Positions 1 through 7,929 of a stretch of DNA of 64,000 nt are shown here, piece after piece. This DNA is from Streptomyces flavotricini (GTDB taxonomy: Bacteria; Actinomycetota; Actinomycetes; Streptomycetales; Streptomycetaceae), in contig NZ_JAINUL010000001.1 in the NCBI RefSeq assembly GCF_020639365.1, positions 5,157,431 through 5,221,430 of the forward strand, given 5' to 3'. The position numbers and the translations under genes were made by a program. Each line of letters opens with the position of its first letter. Position 1 is the stretch's first letter. The notes under the pieces are model-generated. The model saw nothing but the letters and a program-made list of their open reading frames with translations, ran no database searches and was not told where the DNA came from.

Positions 1-555
1 GAAATCCACGGCCTGTCTCCGCAGCAGTACAGCGCCGTGTTCGCCGTCAACGCCGCCGGACTCATCGCGGCCGCCCAGATCAGCGGCCGGCTGGTGGCCC
101 GGGCCGGCGCCCGCGTGCTGCTGCTCGCCGGTCTGCTGGGCGCGACAGCCGGTGGCACCACGGTCCTGGGCGCGGTGCTGACACGGGCACCCCTGCCCGT
201 GCTCCTGATCGGCCTGTTCGTCCTGGTCTCCAGCGTGGGCCTGGTCATGCCGAACGCCGCGGCCCAGGCCCTGGCCGACCACGGCGGACACGCCGGGTCG
301 GCAGCCGCTCTGCTCGGCTTCAGCCAGTTCATGTTCGGCGGGGCACTTGCTCCGCTGGCCGGCGCGGGTGGCGCCACCGACGCCTTGCCGATGGGAATCA
401 TCGTCGCCGTGCTGCCGGCGCTCGCTCTGCTCACACTCGGCGTCCTCACCCGGTCGATGCCCGGTGAGCGCACTCGCAGGCCGGCTCGCCAAGGACGTGC
501 CGGGCACCGGCGACCGCGCCGGCACATCGATCGCAGACGAGACGGCACCCGGTGA
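1..555 (+). CDS. Bcr/CflA-type MFS drug exporter, C-terminal part (cut by window edge)
   Basis: The reading frame is open from the first base, so the N-terminal half lies outside the window. About 185 residues are visible. They begin with a segment rich in G, S and Q followed by QYSAVFAVNA, a pattern typical of the mid-protein region of Bcr/CflA multidrug exporters. Five or so hydrophobic segments follow (LLLAGLLGA, VLLIGLFVLVSS, and the last near residues 130-150). A basic tail of about 35 residues (RTRRPARQGRAGHRRPRRH) ends the protein and is unusual, so the last part may be read-through into degraded DNA. The likely role is proton-driven export of a small molecule across the inner membrane. 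Confidence 0.75.
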   Translation, partial: EIHGLSPQQYSAVFAVNAAGLIAAAQISGRLVARAGARVLLLAGLLGATAGGTTVLGAVLTRAPLPVLLIGLFVLVSSVGLVMPNAAAQALADHGGHAGSAAALLGFSQFMFGGALAPLAGAGGATDALPMGIIVAVLPALALLTLGVLTRSMPGERTRRPARQGRAGHRRPRRHIDRRRDGTR

Positions 556-659
556 ATCGGACCAGCGTCCGGCGAACAGGGTGATCCCGCGATCAGCGTG
601 ACGGACGTACGACGACGGCCTGGTGCAGCGACGCGTGGAACGCGAAAGATCGGCGTCCC

Positions 660-830
660 GCCGCAACGAGGCAGGACCTCCGGGATCCGCCAGCTCGTCC
701 TCCAAGCCCCGACACCCATCATCGCGAAGGCACTCGGCCACCACGACACGACCGCCACCCGCCTGGTCACCGAAGCCGGAGGAACCTGGAGTCGACATGC
801 ACGGCGGGCACCGCACTGGACGTCATGAGT
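660..830 (+). pseudogene. Relic of a tyrosine-type integrase/recombinase C-terminus
   Basis: In the frame of base 598, residues reading IRQLVLQAPTPIIAKALGHH followed by an AGGTWSRHA-type ending match the C-terminal pattern I know from Streptomyces site-specific recombinases of linear plasmids and islands (LRQLVLQAPAPVVA-ALG...AGGTW-RYA). Nothing of the catalytic core is present upstream. After this piece the frame runs into unrelated sequence and stops. It is a fragment, not a working recombinase, and it marks past integration or rearrangement here. Confidence 0.55.
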
Positions 831-1010
831 TCCATCCGGGAAGACGTGATCAACGACGGCCGGATGGCCGGCTACAGCGAGGCCGACTGGAAGTCGAAGC
901 TCGCCTACCACGTCATCGGCGGTGCGGTGACTCCCATGTACTTCCAGGACTACACCCTCGAGTCCTCGAAGGCCGGGTCCGCGGTACGGAGACAGCACAC
1001 AAATACCTGA
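825..1010 (+). CDS. Short hypothetical ORF of about 61 residues
   Basis: The ATG overlaps the end of the integrase relic (TCATGA). The first 50 residues (SSIREDVINDGRMAGYSEADW...) have a natural composition with aromatic and charged residues. The last ten (RRQHTNT) look like out-of-frame sequence, while a neighbouring frame continues to base 1027. I do not recognise a family. It is probably the surviving N-terminal end of a larger gene that was truncated. Confidence 0.3.
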   Translation: MSSIREDVINDGRMAGYSEADWKSKLAYHVIGGAVTPMYFQDYTLESSKAGSAVRRQHTNT

Positions 1011-1047
1011 CCGACACGACCAACTGATCGGGCAGCGAGAAAGCGAG

Positions 1048-1639
1048 ATGGGGACGTCGATGACGAGGAGCACGGCACGCCGGGCCGTTCCGGTGAAAGC
1101 GTGGGCCGGGGCAGGAATATGCCTGGCCCTGCTCGGCGCATTCGGGACCTGGTTCCTCTTCGGGCACGAGACGTCCCCACCCTGCAATGGCCTGGCCGAA
1201 AACGCGAGCGTTGCTGCGGATGGCAGAGACCCGCACCGCAGCCGGACAACTCGCCGTTGTCCCCGCGGACGCGACCGGCTCAGAGCTCTCGCTGCCGCCG
1301 ACGAAGAACGCCCGCGCTCTCGGGCTCCTGGACGGCATCGCCGACGCAGCCGTAAGCCAGAATGCCCAAGAGGCCCGGAAATGGCACACCACGGTCTTCG
1401 ACCGTCTGCTCACCGAACAGGCAGACCAATCGGAGTCGGCCGGTCGCCTCACCGCCACGTGGCTCCAGGAACTCAAGAGCACCCCCGAACAGCAACGCGC
1501 GGAACGCCTGCGTGCCCAGGGCCTCGACATGGCCCGCACCTGGGCGCAGACCCGCTCCATGGACGAGCCCATCCGGCAGGACCTGCTCACCAAAGTGGAA
1601 ACCAGCGCCCGCAACGCCCGAGAGGAAGTGAAGCACTGA
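1048..1639 (+). pseudogene. Frameshifted membrane-anchored helical protein
   Basis: The frame starting at ATG 1048 encodes a basic N-terminus and one transmembrane segment (GICLALLGAFGTWFLF), then CNGLAENASV. Around base 1200-1225 the coding character moves to another frame, which continues (MAETRTAAGQLAVVP...) as a soluble, helical region of about 140 residues to the stop at 1639. Read together they form one protein of about 195 residues with a single N-terminal anchor and an extracytoplasmic or cytoplasmic helical domain. The shift would inactivate it unless it is a sequencing error. Immediately after the stop the same frame again looks coding as far as base 1888 (TALRGGVTSSDLSGGYW...LAEHAKDKG) but has no start, so it is another remnant. 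No family is recognised. Confidence 0.4.
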
Positions 1640-2001
1640 GCTCACAGGCTCACCCGAGAAGCTCAAGCCTGCGCCGGCACGGGAGCGGCGGCGGGACCCG
1701 CACGGCTGGCCCCCGTGGACCGGGTAGTAGCCGCGGCCGCCGCGGGATCACTGGCCGCGCCCCGGCTCCGTACCGCGCTGCGCGGCGGGGTGACGAGCTC
1801 GGACCTCTCCGGCGGCTACTGGACCGCCACCCTCGCCACTGCCCTGGCCGAACACGCCAAGGACAAAGGACGGCGGTGTTCTGGGTGACCTGGCGCGGCC
1901 GCGCACAGTTCGCTGAGGACATGCTCAGGGTCGTGGTGACTTGCGGCCTGCCCGAGGAAACCCGAACGATTTACAGTCCCAACCCCCACCACACCCCCAA
2001 C

Positions 2002-3339
2002 TCACACCGGGCGGGCGCCTGATCGGCGGGGCGGCGTCGGTCGGCGGCGCAGGGTGACGGGCAGCGCCTCCAAGCCGCGCAGCATCATCGTGTTGCGCCA
2101 GCGCAATTCGTGCTCCTGGCAGGCCAGGGTCGTTCCGGGGAAGCGGGCGAGGAGCGCGGTGAGCGCGATCTCGGTCTCCAGCTTGCCGAGCAGGGCCCCG
2201 AGGCAGCGGTGGATGCCACCGCCGAAGGCGAGATGGCCGGCGTCCCGGCGGTCGAGGATGAGGCGGTCGGGGTCCTGGAAGCGCGCCGGGTCGCGGTTGG
2301 CCGCGCCGAGGGACAGCAGCACGAACTCGTCCTTCGGGATCTCCACCCCGCCGACGTCCACCGGCTCGGTGGTGAAGCGGGTGGTGGCCATACAGATGGG
2401 GGAGTCGTAGCGCAGGAACTCCTCGACGGCCCCGGGCATCCGGGTGGGATCGGCGCGCAGCCAGGCGGCCTGGCCGGGATCGCGCAGCAGCGCGAGGCAG
2501 GAGGTGCTCAGCAGGTTCACGGTGGTCTCGTGCCCGCCGATCAGCAGCAGGGCGACCATGCCCACGATCTCGTCGTCCGTCAGTTCCCCGCGCTCGCGGG
2601 CCTCCAGCAGCTCGGTGAGCAGATCGGCGGGACGGTCATTGCGGCGGATACGCCGGTCGACGATGTCCAGGACGTACGAGCCCATCTCCTGGACGGCTCG
2701 CCGGACCGCCGCGTGGTCGCCCTCCTGGGTGACGATGGCGGTCGACCACTTCCGGTAGAGGTCGCGGTCCTCGGGCGGGAAGCCGAGCAGTTCGCAGACG
2801 ACGAGGATCGGCAGCGGGAAGGCGAAGTCACGTACCAGGTCCACCGTGGCGGTGGTGGTGCGGGTCGTGTGGCGCGCGGCTGCCGCGTCCAGCCCGTCGA
2901 GGAGTTCGAGGGTGATGCGCTCGACCATCGGCCGCATCGCCTCGACGCGCTTGCGGCTGAACGCCGCCTGGACCACGCGGCGGAGGCGGGTGTGGTCGGG
3001 CGGATCGCTGCTGAGCATGTGGGTGATGTCGGTGCCCAGGTTGACGCCCTCGACCCGGCTGTCGGCCAGGGCCTGGGCGCGCCGCACGTCCTGCGCGAAG
3101 CGGGGGTCGATGAGCGCGGCCCGGACATCGGCGTAGCGCGGGATGATCCACAGCCGCAGGCCGCCGTCGCTGTGCAGCACGGAGACCGGGGCCGATTGCC
3201 GCATCCTGGCCAGGGTCGGGTACGGGTCGCTGAGGAACGTCGGCGGCTTCTGGCGCGGTTCCGTCGTCTCGGGCTTGTCCGGCCGGTGCTTCTCCGGCCG
3301 GGGACTGTTCGTCCGGGGTGCTGCCGTAGCTGTGGTCAT
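2002..3339 (-). CDS. Cytochrome P450 monooxygenase
   Basis: This is a soluble bacterial class I P450 of 445 residues, slightly longer than usual because of a charged, proline-rich N-terminal extension of about 35 residues. The hallmarks are all present: the I-helix oxygen-activation motif GGHETT, the K-helix ExxR (EEFLR), and the heme-ligand loop FGGGIHRCLGA with its cysteine thiolate. ATG 3339 follows AGGAGAGCATC, a good ribosome site. The gene is the last of a three-gene operon on this strand, 81 bases behind a 60-residue peptide gene and a prolyl-oligopeptidase-type gene. This context suggests that its substrate is the neighbouring peptide or a product of this cluster. Ferredoxin and reductase partners are not encoded nearby and must come from elsewhere. 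The P450 assignment is secure; the substrate is inference. Confidence 0.95.
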   Translation of the reverse strand: MTTATAAPRTNSPRPEKHRPDKPETTEPRQKPPTFLSDPYPTLARMRQSAPVSVLHSDGGLRLWIIPRYADVRAALIDPRFAQDVRRAQALADSRVEGVNLGTDITHMLSSDPPDHTRLRRVVQAAFSRKRVEAMRPMVERITLELLDGLDAAAARHTTRTTTATVDLVRDFAFPLPILVVCELLGFPPEDRDLYRKWSTAIVTQEGDHAAVRRAVQEMGSYVLDIVDRRIRRNDRPADLLTELLEARERGELTDDEIVGMVALLLIGGHETTVNLLSTSCLALLRDPGQAAWLRADPTRMPGAVEEFLRYDSPICMATTRFTTEPVDVGGVEIPKDEFVLLSLGAANRDPARFQDPDRLILDRRDAGHLAFGGGIHRCLGALLGKLETEIALTALLARFPGTTLACQEHELRWRNTMMLRGLEALPVTLRRRPTPPRRSGARPV

Positions 3340-3377
3340 GATGCTCTCCTGTCCTCACCGGTACGGCCGGCGCTGCG

Positions 3378-3403
3378 GCGGGGTGCCGGGCGTGGCACCC
3401 CGC
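3378..3403 (-). promoter_or_regulatory. Perfect 10-bp hairpin between peptide gene and P450 gene
   Basis: GCGGGGTGCC, a six-base loop, then GGCACCCCGC lies in the 81-base gap after the peptide stop (3421) and before the P450 start (3339). There is no T-run. It could act as a partial terminator or RNA-stabilising stem, giving more message for the peptide than for the enzyme, as is common in peptide-precursor operons. The structure is seen directly; the role is inference. Confidence 0.55.
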
Positions 3404-3420
3404 TACGGCGCTGCTTGGGC

Positions 3421-3603
3421 TCACTGCTGAGGCGACTTCTTCTCCGTGTTCTTCTTCGTGCGGGTGGTGCAGGTCGGCGCCGGGTCGTTCGGCCGGACCG
3501 GGACCGCCTTGTCCAGGGCGGCCTGGGTGTCCGGATGAATGATGAGCCCGCGCTCCCGCTCGGTGGCGCTGATGGGGTCGACGCGCAGTCCGTGACGCTT
3601 CAT
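3421..3603 (-). CDS. 60-residue peptide, candidate RiPP precursor
   Basis: A 60-residue hydrophilic peptide begins MKRHGLRVDPISATERERG, has a middle part AALDKAVPVRPNDPAP, and ends with a Cys/Thr/Lys-rich tail (CTTRTKKNTEKKSPQQ). There is no signal peptide or membrane segment. Its ATG overlaps the stop of the upstream S9 peptidase gene by four bases (ATGA), so translation is coupled. GAAAGG lies upstream. A proline-rich stretch (residues about 35-43) sits before the only cysteine, which would suit cleavage by the neighbouring prolyl-oligopeptidase-type enzyme. The P450 gene follows after a hairpin. This arrangement of precursor, tailoring P450, peptidase and divergent exporter is typical of RiPP clusters. 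The peptide has no Trp, Tyr or Phe, unlike known P450-crosslinked RiPPs (biarylitides, cittilins, atropopeptides). I know no matching family, and it could also be a small non-RiPP protein. Confidence 0.6.
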   Translation of the reverse strand: MKRHGLRVDPISATERERGLIIHPDTQAALDKAVPVRPNDPAPTCTTRTKKNTEKKSPQQ

Positions 3604-5549
3604 GGGGTTGACCTTTCTTCGGTTTCTTCGGTGTGGTGGACGGGGTGGTGCGAGCCGGTCCGCCCGCTGTTGCGGCGGTCGGCGGTTCTGGGGGAGGCGC
3701 GCAGCGTGTCGTCGGCGTAGCGCACCATGGCGGCCCAGGCGGCGGCGTATCCGGCCGGGTCACGGCCCACGTCGTGTCCGCCGCCGAGCCACCGGACGCG
3801 ATGCGGGACGTCGCGGCGCCGCAGCGCGGCGAGATAGCGCTCGATCTGTTCCGGAGGGCACTTCTCGTCGTCCGCCGAGGCGGCGAGGAAGAGCGGGCCG
3901 CGTACGCGGCCCACATAGGTCATCGGGCAGGCCGCGCGATAGCGGTGTGGCACCTGCTCGGGGGTGCCGCCGAAGAGGCGGTCGTCGACCTCCCGCAGCG
4001 CCGGCGTCGTCGCCCGGTACGCCGCCGTGTAGTCGGCCACCGGGGCGACGGCCAGCCCCACGTCCCACAGCCGGGGCTGGACGCCCATCGCCAGCAGCGT
4101 CAGATAGCCGCCCCAGGAGTAGCCGCACAGGCCGGTACGGCCCGGCTCCACGACTCCCGTGTCGATGAGGTGGCCGCGCACCGCGGCGAGGTCTTCGAGC
4201 TGGGCGAGGCCGACCCGGTGCCCGAAGTCGTCCCGCCAGCGGGGGCCGTAGCCCGTCGAGCCGCGGTAATTGGTGCGCACCACGGCGAACCCGGCCCGGA
4301 CCAGGGCCTCGGTCCGGGCGTCATAGGCGTCCCGGTCGTGGGTGTGGGGCCCGCCGTGGACGAGGAAGACCGTCGGCCAGGGGCGGTGGCCCGCCCTGCG
4401 GCCGGGCGGGGTGGCCACAAAGCTGTGGATCTGCCCGTACGGCCGACGAGTCCACAGCTCGCGGCGCCCGGATCCGGTCGTTCCGCCGGGCGCCGTGCCG
4501 CGTGACGCCGTCGTGGAGCGGCCGGAGTGGCCGGAGCGGTCGGGACGTTCCGGGGGTTCCGGGCGCTCCGTACTTTCCGGGCTTTCAGGGCTTTCCGGGT
4601 GGCAGATCAGTGGCCGGGGCAGTTCGCCGTCGCGGCTCCACAGGCAGTGGACCGTGCGGTCGGGTGCGCAGGAGAAGTCGATGATCGTGCCCTCGGGCGT
4701 GGGAAGCACCGTCGTCGTACCGCGGTCGAGGTCGGCGCGGAGCAGGCGGCTGCGTCCCGCCCGGTCCTGCTGGACCAGCGCCGTGCGGCCGGGCCCGTAC
4801 CAGCAGGCGGTGATCTCCGTATCGAAGTCGAGGGCGGAGCCGGGACCGTGCGTACGGATCCCCTCGCCCTGCCGCCAGAAGGCCAGGGTGTAGCGGCCCG
4901 CGCGTTCGAGGACGAGCAGCAGTTCCGGCCGTGCGGTGGTGAGGTCCGGGCGGAAGCCCAGCGCCCACACCGCGCCGCCGTCGCCGTCCCCCGCTGCGCC
5001 GGGGATGGCGTCCACGAGGACGCCGGAGGCCGGTGACCACAGCCGGACCGCGGCCGGTCCGGCCGGGCACCCCGCGGTGGCCAGCAGCCGGCCGCCGGGG
5101 GTCAGGCCCGCCACTGCCGCATAGCCGGGCTCCTCGGCCACCAGGCGGGCGCGCTCGCCCGGTCGGCCGAGGTAGTACCGCGAGCGGTCCGCGACCCCGA
5201 CGCCGACGGCGGCGAGGCCGCTGAGGGGGTCGAAGGCCAGGCCGTGCATCCGCCCGGCGGGCACGCCGTCGAGCGCCGGGCGCGGGTGCCCGCCCTCGAA
5301 CGGCCCGCGCAGCCAGCGGCCTTGACCGTCGGGAGCGGCGTCGAACCACCACAGGCCGTGGCCGTCCGGCTCGATGGCCGCGGTCTCCACACCCAGCGGT
5401 GCGGTGGTCGCCTGGCGGCGCTGACCCGTCGTCAGATCCCAGGCCACGATCTGCGGGAGACCGTCCACATACCGGGTCTCGACCGCTCGCCGCCCGTCGC
5501 GGGCGGCGAAGGACGGGACGTGCACCGCCGGTCCGATACCGCCGCTCAT
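3600..5549 (-). CDS. S9-family prolyl-oligopeptidase-type serine peptidase
   Basis: This 649-residue protein has the two-part S9 layout. An N-terminal beta-propeller-like region (about residues 1-340; repeats such as GRWLRGPF, RLWSPASG, RSRLLRAD) is followed by an alpha/beta-hydrolase domain. The nucleophile is in GYSWGGY (Ser about residue 478), the oxyanion region in LVHGGPHTHD, the acid in SADDEKCPP and the histidine in GGGHD. A low-complexity linker rich in Pro, Glu and Ser (PESPESPESTERPEPPERP) separates the domains and matches a repetitive DNA stretch at about 4515-4600. No signal peptide is seen, so it is probably cytoplasmic. ATG 5549 follows GGGAGGGA. A longer open frame to 6482 is antisense to the MFS gene and is rejected. 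The stop overlaps the start of the peptide gene. Enzymes of this class remove leader peptides in some lanthipeptide pathways and cut or cyclise fungal and plant RiPPs, so leader removal is the favoured role. Confidence 0.85.
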   Translation of the reverse strand: MSGGIGPAVHVPSFAARDGRRAVETRYVDGLPQIVAWDLTTGQRRQATTAPLGVETAAIEPDGHGLWWFDAAPDGQGRWLRGPFEGGHPRPALDGVPAGRMHGLAFDPLSGLAAVGVGVADRSRYYLGRPGERARLVAEEPGYAAVAGLTPGGRLLATAGCPAGPAAVRLWSPASGVLVDAIPGAAGDGDGGAVWALGFRPDLTTARPELLLVLERAGRYTLAFWRQGEGIRTHGPGSALDFDTEITACWYGPGRTALVQQDRAGRSRLLRADLDRGTTTVLPTPEGTIIDFSCAPDRTVHCLWSRDGELPRPLICHPESPESPESTERPEPPERPDRSGHSGRSTTASRGTAPGGTTGSGRRELWTRRPYGQIHSFVATPPGRRAGHRPWPTVFLVHGGPHTHDRDAYDARTEALVRAGFAVVRTNYRGSTGYGPRWRDDFGHRVGLAQLEDLAAVRGHLIDTGVVEPGRTGLCGYSWGGYLTLLAMGVQPRLWDVGLAVAPVADYTAAYRATTPALREVDDRLFGGTPEQVPHRYRAACPMTYVGRVRGPLFLAASADDEKCPPEQIERYLAALRRRDVPHRVRWLGGGHDVGRDPAGYAAAWAAMVRYADDTLRASPRTADRRNSGRTGSHHPVHHTEETEERSTP

Positions 5550-5780
5550 CGCCGTCCCTCCCTTCGCTGGTGTCCGCTTCCGCCGCCGGTGGCCTTGGCT
5601 GTGGTGGGCTCCGACGGCCATCACACTGCCGGACGGGCGGGCTGCGCGGCAGGGAAGAAAGCGCAGCGGCACCGGCAGTGGGCTCCTGCCGGTCCCTCCC
5701 TGGCACCGGACGGTGGGCGGGCGACAGGGTGCGGGGGCGACCACATGGTCCGGACCCACCGAGGAGAAAGGGGCGACCCG

Positions 5781-7058
5781 ATGACGATCGCGGCGACCCA
5801 GCCCGGCACAGCCCCCGTCCCACCCGCCGGAGCGCCGAACGGCACACCGGGTGGCAGGCCGAGCCGTGCGCTGACGGCGGTCTATGCCGCGGGCGCGGTG
5901 ACGGCGCTGGGCACCCAGATGACCATGCTCGCGCTGCCCTGGCTGGTGCTGGAGACCACCGGCTCGGCCACCCGGGCGGGCCTGGTCTTCGCTGGCCAGG
6001 TGCTGCCCATGGCGCTGCTCGGCTTCGCGGGCGGAGAGGTCATCCAGCGCCTGGGCGCCCGCCGGACCATGGTCATCTCCGATCTCGCCCGCGCTCCGGT
6101 GGTGGCGCTGATCCCGCTGCTGCAGACCCTGGGCGCGCTCAATCTGGCCGTCCTCATGGCGATCGTCACGGCGCTCGGGGCGCTGGCCGTTCCGTACCAC
6201 GCGGCACAGCGGGTGCTGGCGATGGAACTGCTGAGCCCCCACGCCCGCTCTCTGGCCCGCGCCAACAGCGCGCTGGCAGGTGTGACGAACGGCTCGGCGT
6301 TCGTTGGACCAGCGCTCGCGGGCGCGCTGATCCCGCTGGTGGGGACCACATCGGTGATATGGCTGGACGCGGCCACGTTCGCCTTCTCCGGGTTGCTGCT
6401 GCTGCGCCGCGTCCCGGCAGGGGGTGGCGGGGCCGGAGGGTCCGCGGCCGGGCCCCGCGGCCTGTGGGCGGGGGTGCGGCATCTGCGCGGCGACTGGTTC
6501 CTGAGCCGGGCGATGCTGTCCACCGTGGTGTTCGGGCTGATGCTGCGAACCCAGATGATCACCATGCCCGTGCTGGCGTTCACCCGATTCGAGGGGGACG
6601 CCAGGGTCGGCGGCCTGCTGATCGCCGCCTATGGCGCCGGTGGCCTGGTGGGCTCGGTGGCCGCCTATGTGCTGGCGGCACGGGTCGCCCCCGTACGACT
6701 CGCCTGTACGGCCCTGGTCTGCGTCGCTCTGCCCCTGTGGACGCTCCTGGTGCCCGTGCCGGCCAGCGTGCTCGTCGCCGCCGTCGGCCTGTCATCGGCC
6801 GCCGCGCCACTGGCGAACGCGCCGCTGATGGGCCTGCTCTCCGCCCGGCTGCCGGACGGCTTCGGGCCCAAGGTGCTGCAGGCCGTGGTCACGATCAGCA
6901 CCCTGGCCGGGCCGCTGGGCTTCCTGGCCGCGGGCGCCGTGCTGGACCGGGCCGGTGTCGCGGCGACCCTGTGGGGCGTCGCCGCGCTCGCGACGTTCGG
7001 CAGCGGCAACCTGATCCTGGCCCTGCGCCGCCTCCAGGCCACCGGGGACCCGGACTGA
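5781..7058 (+). CDS. MFS exporter, divergent from the P450/peptide operon
   Basis: This 425-residue integral membrane protein of the major facilitator superfamily has about 12 hydrophobic helices. Motif-A-like residues lie in the first inter-helix loop (GGEVIQRLGARRTMV), and later segments such as FVGPALAGALIPLVG are typical of the 12-helix drug or peptide exporters with the DUF894/EntS-like fold. ATG 5781 is preceded by GAGGAGAAAGG. It is transcribed away from the S9 peptidase gene across a 231-base gap that must hold both promoters. The location suggests export of the cluster product or self-resistance. Homology to MFS is clear; the substrate is inferred from position only. Confidence 0.88.
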   Translation: MTIAATQPGTAPVPPAGAPNGTPGGRPSRALTAVYAAGAVTALGTQMTMLALPWLVLETTGSATRAGLVFAGQVLPMALLGFAGGEVIQRLGARRTMVISDLARAPVVALIPLLQTLGALNLAVLMAIVTALGALAVPYHAAQRVLAMELLSPHARSLARANSALAGVTNGSAFVGPALAGALIPLVGTTSVIWLDAATFAFSGLLLLRRVPAGGGGAGGSAAGPRGLWAGVRHLRGDWFLSRAMLSTVVFGLMLRTQMITMPVLAFTRFEGDARVGGLLIAAYGAGGLVGSVAAYVLAARVAPVRLACTALVCVALPLWTLLVPVPASVLVAAVGLSSAAAPLANAPLMGLLSARLPDGFGPKVLQAVVTISTLAGPLGFLAAGAVLDRAGVAATLWGVAALATFGSGNLILALRRLQATGDPD

Positions 7059-7159
7059 CCTGGTCTTGCGAGAAGACCCCGGCGGACGAGGATCACGCGA
7101 CGGCGGAGTTCACCGCAAGTCCTCCTCGCGGTACTCCGCGTCCGAGCCCGCCGCGGTGG

Positions 7160-7414
7160 CCTCGCGCAGCTCGATGCGGCGGATCTGGAGGCCACTGGTG
7201 ATGACCAGCGACAAGCTCGCCTCCGCCTGCGCGCTCGAACGCCGGTCCCCCTACCTCGCCCGCGACCTGATCGAGTTCTCCCACCGGCTACCCGGTCCTG
7301 CGGGACGCCGCCAAGGCCCTCGGCCTGCCCCGCGAGGTCTGGTCCAGCCGGGACAAGCTCGGCTTCACCTCCCCCGTCCCCGCCTGGCTCACGCAGCACC
7401 AGGAACGTGAAGGC
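7160..7414 (+). pseudogene. Asparagine-synthetase-like C-terminal relic, frameshifted
   Basis: Two adjoining frames carry the order of motifs seen at the C-terminus of asparagine synthetase B-type enzymes. The first frame reads MTSDKLASACALERRSPYLARDLIEF (compare S-MAHSVE-R-PFLD--LVEF). After a shift near 7280 the second reads YPVLRDAAKALGLP...SRDKLGFTSPVPAWL (compare K--LR-A...R-K-GF--P---WL). The ATP-pyrophosphatase core and glutaminase half are absent. Lasso-peptide cyclases belong to the same superfamily, but this piece is too short to say which member it came from. Confidence 0.6.
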
Positions 7415-7570
7415 AGAGGGCTGCCCGGCCAAGGACACGTCGAGGTTCTGCCCGATGGGTCGCAGCATCGCACGGGTGTATGGATCGTCAATCAGAAGCA
7501 GCGTCGTGAGCGGCTCGACGGCGACCAGCTCGCCGCGCTTGCCGAGCTCGGCGCGGACTGGGCACCCTGA
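7415..7570 (+). pseudogene. Helicase-associated (HA) domain relic
   Basis: In the same frame as the second half of the asparagine-synthetase relic, the sequence continues as GHVEVLPDGSQHRTGVWIVN, then QKQRRERLDG and AALAELGADWAP, ending at 7570. This matches the helicase-associated domain pattern (GH-----DG--LG-WL---R-R--L----AALAELG--W) often repeated at the end of actinomycete DEAD/DEAH helicases. It is an in-frame join of two unrelated protein ends and so a record of an illegitimate recombination or deletion. Confidence 0.55.
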
Positions 7571-7908
7571 GCGGATGGGGGGACACCGCCGTCCGCCGCC
7601 AGGATGCCACTCAAACACCGGGCCAGCGGGGGCACCGTGTTCGGCGTACCAGGACACCGGGGCCGGACCCCCGCAGTCGTTGAGCGAGCACACGTCCAAT
7701 GCCTTACGGACCAGCCCGGCAGATCCGTACTGTCCGTAAGGGGCCTTCCTGGCCCCTGCTGCGCCGGGTCCTGGTCCGCCTTGCTGCGGTTCGAGCGGGC
7801 CGTCACCGCGACCAGGAGGCCGCCTGGCCCTGGTCGTTCGCGTACGCCTCCCGGCGCACTGCCGTCCACGCCGAGGCCCCAGCTGGCGCAGGGCTTCGGC
7901 GTAGTCAG
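7571..7908 (+). other. Gap without a recognised gene
   Basis: Several short frames are open here by GC bias. One, ending at 7926, has a fairly natural composition (LLRRVLVRLAAVRAGRHRDQ) but no recognisable family and no clear start. Nothing firm can be called. Confidence 0.4.
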
Positions 7909-7929
7909 GTGATGTCCCTTTTGTGATCA
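7909..7929 (+). repeat. Outer inverted repeat, left copy (ISAs1 3' end)
   Basis: The 21 bases beginning GTGATGTCCCTTTTG match the reverse complement of 10032-10052 at 18 of 21 positions. The repeat overlaps the stop codon of the ISAs1 transposase, so it is the element's 3' terminal end. Confidence 0.65.

Noticed and set aside
1048..2022. 324-residue plus-strand ORF as one gene
   Set aside because: Only its first 55 residues have natural composition. The rest is Arg/Pro/His-rich shadow of other frames.
5550..6482. Open frame extending the S9 peptidase gene by over 300 residues
   Set aside because: It is antisense to the MFS gene, and the extension is Arg/Gln/His-rich as is usual for shadows of GC-rich genes. 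ATG 5549 has a strong ribosome site.
7160..7414. Lasso-peptide cyclase for the neighbouring cluster
   Set aside because: The piece is only the C-terminal end of an asparagine-synthetase-type enzyme, is frameshifted, and no lasso precursor or B-protein is present.
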